Shown one piece after another: positions 61,031 to 64,000 of a stretch of 64,000 nt of DNA. The DNA lies in assembly GCA_022695795.1 (NCBI GenBank), contig MU404100.1, forward strand, positions 186,001 through 250,000. The letters run 5' to 3'. Below the pieces are notes generated by a model. It searched no databases. It was not told the DNA's origin and saw only the letters and a program-made list of their open reading frames with translations. This DNA comes from Biscogniauxia marginata (taxonomy: Eukaryota > Ascomycota > Sordariomycetes > Xylariales > Xylariaceae). A program made the position numbers and the translations under genes. Each line of letters starts with the position of its first letter. Position 1 is the first letter of the stretch.

Positions 61031-63981
61031 CTAGTCGACCTGCATAGCAGAGTCCTCTAGGGTGGCTGTAGCTGCACCAACCTCAGAAGCTTTGGGCGGG
61101 CTGTGTGGGCTTGTGATGTCAGGTTTAGCGTCATCAGGAGAAGTGCTCTCTGGTGTCAGTGCCTTCTGCTCATTTGATGTTGCAGCTATTCCGACATTGG
61201 GCGACGCGTCGTAAGACAACTTAGTCCGGCGTTCAAGGACTGTAGAGATCCCCTTTCTCAAAGCATCAGCCTGAGCTAGCAAGGCCTCGAGTGTCGTGAT
61301 ATCTGCCGTGGCTAGATTGCCCGAGGCGATGCGCTCGGAGTCGATATTCGCAATTATCGATTTGGCAGTAGGGCTGGCCTCGGACTGTTGTCTCGTTAGC
61401 CACATAACCTAGGTAGCTGACATCAGAGACCAAAATTAACTCACCAACAAGACATGAATTAGTTGCTCCACGCGGTCACCACTGCCCCGAGCAAGCTGAG
61501 AAAGATTCAGAGCTGCCTGTTGCTCCTCGAGCGTGTATCCTCTGGGTGAAACGACGGAAGCAGGGTCTGTTACGCTAGTCGGCATCTGAGCTCGTTCTCG
61601 GTTTTGGTGTACCCTAGGATCAGTCAGCTTCGTAATTAGCTAGCGAGGAGAATCGCTCCATCTTACCGAGCAATGAAGTCTTTCTTGATGCCGTTGGCTG
61701 ACAATCGGAAGACACGGCCGAAGCCCTTTTGCTCTCGCCAATCAGTCGGCAGCTCGGCGTCCTCATCGTCCTCGTCGATTTCTACCCATCCGTTGTTGGC
61801 CATGCCGCGACTATAGATCTGTTCGATAGGTGGCGCATGCTTGATCTTGCGGTATTTATGGGCCGGTGCCAATCTTGCTGGCAGTTCGCTGAGGATATCC
61901 TCTACGTGACAAGGGCAGCGCCAGGTCCGAGGGACCGGAGGCACGGCCAAGGGGGGGTCCAGACATTCGAGATGCCAGTTCAGGCCACAGACCGAGCAGG
62001 GAATAATCGGTTGATTATCCGCAGCTGCTTTGTTGCAGTGATGACACAAGACCGCGCCCTCAGCATTTCTGACCTTGAAGAAATCGAACGGCTCATCGAC
62101 ATGTCTCTTGCCAGTCCTAGAGGAACGATATATTAGTATACAGGCGGCACTATGTATGGAGAAAAACTGCACGTACTTCGGTTTAGCTTGAGGGATATCC
62201 TCGTACTCGCCCTCCTGGCCTGTCTTGACGCCTTCAAAATACTCTCGGATGTCTTCGGTGAGGCGAAAAGCACGGGGATTCTTGCGGTCAAGGCCACCAG
62301 CAAGCTGGCCAAAGGCGCCCCCGTGCTCGAGCGTAGACGGGAAGTACCTCTGGGTGCACTCGTTACAGAACCACTCATCGGGCTCGTGGCCTTCGTCCAT
62401 TGGCGGATCAATGCACATGAAATGGAACGAATAGTTGCAGCCATCGCAGCAGACTAGTTGTCCGTTGCCACCACAGGTATAGCAGGAGTCGTCATTATCG
62501 TCCTAGCAGCGGACTAGTCAGCACGTTGAAACATAAGAGAGGCATCGGTCGCTACCGCTTGGCTCGGCAAAAGCGGGAATCAAAAAGATTGCCACCGGCC
62601 CAACTTGGGGTCAAGACCATTCGGCCCCAGCCCCTCTGGACCGAGATGCGGTATCATGAAGCGGGCGCTCTGGGGGTATTTGGCATAGATGGAGTAGAAG
62701 ATTTCTATAGCAGGCTCTAATGGAATAATTACTCACCTGGTTGCTGGGGCCGCCATTGCCCACCGGACTGGGCCGCTCACCACTGCTACGGGGAATTCCC
62801 GCAGAGGTGCCCTTCTTCTTCATCGGTCTATCGCAGGAAAGAAAAACGCGGATCGTCAGCATATCTACTCCAAAGGGCAACTTATATAGAAAAAAAAATA
62901 GAAATGCAAGCTCGTAGATGATCAGGATGATTTCCACCTAGCACGGAATTATGTGGTGCCACATCGCCACTTGGCCGGGCCTTGCTTGTGACAACACAAC
63001 AGGCTGCCGGATCACCAATGTGACGCCCACAGCAGCCACCACCATGCAAGGGAATGAGAGGAAAGGTACTCACGATGTCTTGACGCGCAAACCGCCTCGA
63101 GGCTTCTTAGTAGATCGTATGTTCGAGGGCGTCGCCGCACGCGAGTTGCGCGCCGACGCCGGCTCCTGGTCAGCCCGGAAGGACGAGGTCGTAGGTGAGG
63201 CAGAATCATCAAGCTCGTCATGATTCCTCCTAGCTGCTCTAGCTGCTCGCGACGTCAGAGCAGGCGTGGCCAGAACCGACGCTCGAGACGAAGTGATGAA
63301 CTCGGGCGGAGGCGGGGGGCCTTCGAGCAAGTCGTCAAACGACAGCGGCTCGCGGACAAAGCTTTCCTGACAGGTGTCCTTGGTGATGGTGGTGTTCTCA
63401 GACTTGTTGCTGAGCTTCTTTTGGGAGATGCCATCCAAACCATCTGAAGATGGATTACCAAAACGGCTGCTGAACTTGAGGGGGGGGGCGGGTTGGTGCG
63501 AATGATGATGGGATGCGCCGTTGGCGATGATGGCGGCCGGCATGCTCGAATCACGAGAGGGAGGGTGGTGAGAAGGAGCACGAGGGCGCGCAGGGACTGA
63601 GTTGGGCGAAGCATTCTTCTTTTTGGCGGCGGGTTTCTTTTGGGTGGCGCTGATTGGCTGGGTTGAGCCAACCGGGATCTGCGCATTATTTTGCTCGGCG
63701 TCCATGGGACGCGAAACACTCAGGTCACCATCCACCCGATCCATGAATTCTTCAAAGTCCTCGATGACGTCGTCGGGAACAGAAGACAGGGACGAGATGC
63801 TGCTGACAGACCCGGAGCGCGTCTTCTTGCCCCGGGGCGACTTGTTGCTGGCGCGGCCGTGGGCCTGGCCGTGCGCGCCGGGCTTGAGATTGACGCTGCG
63901 ATCGCGCTCAATCTTGACCTTCTTGCTGACATGACCGTCGATGTCGCCATCGAGGTCCTTGAGAGGCGTGGTCACGTCCAT
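61031..63981 (-). CDS. Double-PHD protein, Rco1-like (Rpd3S/Clr6 complex II)
   Basis: Six exons: 63981-63074, 62827-62737, 62502-62177, 62116-61667, 61613-61445, 61408-61031; 2322 nt, 773 aa. Introns are 246, 234, 60, 53 and 36 nt. The N-terminal 330 residues are basic and Ser/Pro-rich. PHD1 lies at about 340-390 (SCYTCGGNGQLVCCDGCNYS, HFMCIDPPMDE, WFCNEC). PHD2 lies at about 462-515 (LCHHCNKAAADN, CSVCGLNWHLECLDPPLAV, WRCPCHVED). Two PHDs in this spacing, with DPPMDE/DPPLAV after the His-Cys pair, fit Rco1 of yeast and Cph1/Cph2 of fission yeast, subunits of the histone deacetylase complex that acts on transcribed chromatin. The ATG at 63981 is 19 nt from the window edge and the frame is open beyond it, so the N-terminus could extend further. 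The 36-nt last intron is unusually short. Confidence 0.85.
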
Positions 63982-64000
63982 CGTGACGAGCTCGCGGTAG

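Overview
The window reads as a chromosomal segment from a filamentous ascomycete, most likely a Sordariomycete. Genes have short introns (mostly 50-120 nt) with GTAAGT/GTATGT donors and CTAAC/CTGAC branch sites. Intergenic stretches are long and contain pyrimidine-rich leaders. The gene families are fungal: Ste11 MAPKKK, Snx41/Atg20, yapsin-like protease, LaeA-like methyltransferase, Rco1 PHD protein. No bacterial operons, CRISPR arrays or convincing tRNA genes were seen. Gene models below were rebuilt by hand from splice signals; for each one the exon lengths sum to a whole number of codons.

Layout. 0-11 kb: a PH plus leucine-rich-repeat protein (minus) facing a long gene-free interval. 11-14 kb: Ste11-type MAPKKK (plus). 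15-20 kb: a divergent pair, a mitochondrial HTD2-like dehydratase (minus) and replicative DNA ligase I (plus), sharing a 533-bp promoter with CGCG cores. 21-23 kb: a GPI-type aspartic protease (minus). 25.6-26.5 kb: a five-exon V-ATPase proteolipid gene with no long ORF, divergent from the standard c subunit. 27-29.5 kb: snx41/atg20 (minus). 30.7-30.9 kb: U2 spliceosomal snRNA (minus). 31.9-33.2 kb: a triose-phosphate/nucleotide-sugar type transporter (minus). 37.5-38.9 kb: an NDP-glucose 4,6-dehydratase (plus). 42-43.7 kb: a LaeA-like methyltransferase (plus). 44.7-47.9 kb: vps18 (plus). 48.8-51.1 kb: a relic zone with broken retrotransposon integrase pieces and a decayed DUF5672 gene. 55-58.7 kb: an RRM-Puf RNA-binding protein (plus). 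61-64 kb: an Rco1-like double-PHD protein (minus), whose first ATG lies close to the window edge.

The genes do not form a biosynthetic cluster; this is mostly housekeeping content (signalling, replication, endosome/vacuole traffic, chromatin, splicing) with accessory islands. Membrane traffic is represented by vps18, snx41 and the V-ATPase proteolipid, but they are separate transcription units.

Points of most interest: an in-frame upstream start of DNA ligase I that would add a mitochondrial-type presequence; the divergent V-ATPase c paralogue with a 13-nt exon; abrupt intragenic jumps to GC-rich third positions in cdc9 and vps18; a very frequent intergenic TAGGTACCTA-like motif; and the relic zone at 48.8-51.1 kb.
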